Shown piece after piece: positions 4,007-5,552 of a stretch of DNA of 5,552 nucleotides. Within the stretch, counting starts at the first letter, position 1, and each line of letters begins with the position of its first letter. A program made the translations under genes and the position numbers. The stretch comes from Faecalibacterium sp. Lineage in GTDB: Bacteria; Bacillota; Clostridia; Oscillospirales; Ruminococcaceae. The stretch lies in assembly GCA_017483235.1 (NCBI GenBank), contig JAFULE010000172.1, positions 1 through 5,552 on the forward strand, in the 5' to 3' direction. The notes under the pieces were generated by a model that saw only the letters and a program-made list of their open reading frames with translations, had not been told where the DNA came from and made no database searches.

Positions 4007-5503
4007 ATGAGCATTCAGTACATTCTTTCGCTGGATCAGGGAACCACCAGTTCCCGTGCGATCCTGTTTGATGATCAGCAGAACATCCATGCAGTGCAGC
4101 AGCGTGAATTTACCCAGATCTACCCCAAAGAGGGTTGGGTCGAGCACGATCCCATGGAGATCTGGTCCAGCCAGCTGGGCGTGATGAACGAGGTGGTGGC
4201 CCGCAGCGGCGTGGACCCCCACGACATCAAGGCCATTGGCATCACCAACCAGCGCGAAACCACCATCGTGTGGGATAAAGAAACCGGCCGCCCCATCTAC
4301 AATGCCATTGTGTGGCAATGCCGCCGCACCGCCGGCATCATCGATGAGCTGTGCAGCCGGCCCGGTATGGCCGATTACATCAAGCAGACCACTGGCCTGC
4401 AGCCGGATGCCTATTTCTCCGGCAGCAAGATCAAGTGGATTCTGGACCATGTGGAAGGTGCCCGCCAGCGTGCCGAAAAGGGCGAGTTGCTGTTTGGCAC
4501 GGTGGACACCTGGCTGGTGTGGAAACTGACCGGCGGCAAGGTGCATGTTACCGACCGCACCAACGCCAGCCGCACCATGCTGTATAACATCCAGACCTTG
4601 GAATGGGATGAAACGCTGCTGCAGGCACTGGATATCCCCAAGGCCATGCTGCCCCGCGTGGCCGACTCCAGCGAGGTGTACGGCTACACCTCCATCGGCG
4701 GGGTCGAGGTGCCGGTGGCCGGCATTGCGGGTGACCAGCAGGCGGCGTTGTTTGGACAGGGATGTTTTGGCGCCGGCGAAGCCAAAAACACCTACGGCAC
4801 CGGCTGCTTTTTGCTGATGAACACCGGCGAGCAGCTTTGCCGCAGCCAGAATGGTCTGGTCACCACCATTGCGGTCAGCCTGAACGGCAAGGTGCAGTAT
4901 GCGCTGGAGGGCAGTGTGTTTGTGGGCGGCGCGGTCATTCAGTGGATCCGCGACGAGCTGCGCATCATTCAGGAAAGCCCCGATGCCGAATACTACGCCC
5001 AGCGCGTGAAGGACAACGGCGGTGTGTACATTGTGCCTGCATTCACCGGTCTGGGCGCCCCGTACTGGGATATGTACGCCCGCGGCGCCATTGTGGGCAT
5101 TACCCGCGGCACCACCCGGAATCACATCATCCGCGCTGCGCAGGAAAGCATCGCCTATCAGAGCGCCGATCTGGTAGCTGCCATGGAAAAGGACACCGGC
5201 ATGAAGCTGGCCAGTCTGAAGGTAGACGGCGGCGCTTCCCGCGACCGTTTCCTGATGCAGTTCCAGTCCGACATTCTGGACTGTGTGGTGCGCCGCCCGG
5301 TCATCCGCGAGACCACTGCACTGGGCGCCGCCTATCTGGCGGGCCTTGCCGTGGGTGTCTGGAAAGACACCGATGAGATCCGCCAGCTGTGGAGCTGTGA
5401 TTTCAGCTTCGAGCCCAGAATGGACGCCGCCGAGCGCGACAAGCTGATGCGCGGCTGGCACAAGGCTGTGGGCCGCAGCATGGACTGGGCCGAGCGAAGC
5501 TGA
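4007..5503 (+). CDS. glpK: Glycerol kinase
   Basis: It phosphorylates glycerol with ATP to sn-glycerol 3-phosphate in the cytoplasm, trapping glycerol and feeding glycolysis and lipid synthesis. The protein has 498 residues, close to the 502 of E. coli GlpK, and is complete. FGGY-kinase features appear in order: the ATP phosphate loop LDQGTTSSR (9-17), glycerol-contacting NQRE with Arg83 and Glu84, Tyr136 in DAYFSGSK, GTVDTWLVWKLTGG (164-177), AGDQQAALFGQ with the catalytic base Asp243 (241-251), NTYGTGCFLL (261-270), AFTGLGAPYWDMYARG (345-360) and the C-terminal nucleotide motif DGGASRDRF (407-415). The loop before Asp243 (VYGYTSIGGVEVPVAG) is short and lacks the histidine phosphorylated by HPr in Bacillus and Enterococcus enzymes, so PTS activation by that route is not expected. 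It has its own promoter and sits alone; no glpF or glpD is in the window. Confidence 0.97.
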   Translation: MSIQYILSLDQGTTSSRAILFDDQQNIHAVQQREFTQIYPKEGWVEHDPMEIWSSQLGVMNEVVARSGVDPHDIKAIGITNQRETTIVWDKETGRPIYNAIVWQCRRTAGIIDELCSRPGMADYIKQTTGLQPDAYFSGSKIKWILDHVEGARQRAEKGELLFGTVDTWLVWKLTGGKVHVTDRTNASRTMLYNIQTLEWDETLLQALDIPKAMLPRVADSSEVYGYTSIGGVEVPVAGIAGDQQAALFGQGCFGAGEAKNTYGTGCFLLMNTGEQLCRSQNGLVTTIAVSLNGKVQYALEGSVFVGGAVIQWIRDELRIIQESPDAEYYAQRVKDNGGVYIVPAFTGLGAPYWDMYARGAIVGITRGTTRNHIIRAAQESIAYQSADLVAAMEKDTGMKLASLKVDGGASRDRFLMQFQSDILDCVVRRPVIRETTALGAAYLAGLAVGVWKDTDEIRQLWSCDFSFEPRMDAAERDKLMRGWHKAVGRSMDWAERS

Positions 5504-5523
5504 ACCGCTTTTACCGGATAACA

Positions 5524-5552
5524 CAAAAAAGGAAGCCCTCGACTTGAAGTGA
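5524..5552 (+). terminator. Possible glpK terminator, cut by the window end
   Basis: About 20 bp after the glpK stop comes an A run, then GGAAGCCCTC, then a loop-like stretch ending in GA at the last bases. This has the look of the left arm of a hairpin whose right arm (GAGGGCTTCC plus T run) would lie beyond the window. No start codon with a usable frame is seen here. This is a prediction only. Confidence 0.35.

Noticed and set aside
3977..5524. Long 515-aa open frame on the - strand opposite glpK
   Set aside because: It is a mirror of glpK produced by its GC-rich codon positions; the composition is Ala/Gly/His-heavy, with no recognisable domain, and the + strand encodes an unmistakable complete glycerol kinase.

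Overview
The window looks like a chromosomal segment of a moderately GC-rich Gram-positive anaerobe, most likely a Bacillota (Clostridia, Oscillospiraceae-like) genome. This is inferred from purine-rich AGGAG-type ribosome sites on nearly every gene, compact hairpin/T-run terminators, a GPH-type transporter, and an MscL with the C-terminal zinc-ribbon tail that I associate with Clostridia. The species cannot be named from this sequence alone.

Left part (1-1050, + strand): the 3' end of a GPH/MFS_2 sugar-cation symporter, closed by a very strong terminator. Then come a 123-aa TM2-domain membrane protein and a 58-aa one-helix membrane protein 29 bp behind it, probably one transcript. A stem-loop between convergent genes ends this part.

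Middle part (1051-3265, - strand): three regulators in a row, read from right to left. They are a TetR-type repressor, a full-length AraC regulator (cupin sensor plus AraC DNA-binding domain) and a short AraC protein with only the DNA-binding domain. Each has its own sigma-A-like promoter. The TetR and long AraC genes have their own terminators, and the short AraC gene can use the convergent stem-loop, so this looks like three separate transcription units rather than an operon. The two AraC DNA-binding domains share about 53 of 94 residues by hand alignment, so a tandem duplication is likely. Their targets are not evident, but the sugar symporter on the left and the glycerol kinase on the right suggest a carbohydrate-uptake neighbourhood (inference).

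Right part (3266-5552, + strand): a 221-bp divergent intergenic region carries back-to-back promoters for tetR and mscL. The mscL frame is broken by one missing base near codon 20-21, although everything downstream is conserved. A strong terminator follows, then a monocistronic-looking glpK (glycerol kinase, 498 aa, complete) with its own extended -10 promoter. The last bases look like the left half of the glpK terminator, cut by the window end.

No tRNA, rRNA, CRISPR array, insertion sequence or phage gene was seen, and no gene-free stretch exceeds 300 bp. I found no convincing new biological system. The best second-look items are the mscL frameshift, the short stand-alone AraC paralogue, the TM2/small membrane protein pair, and inverted repeats at the promoters of the regulators.
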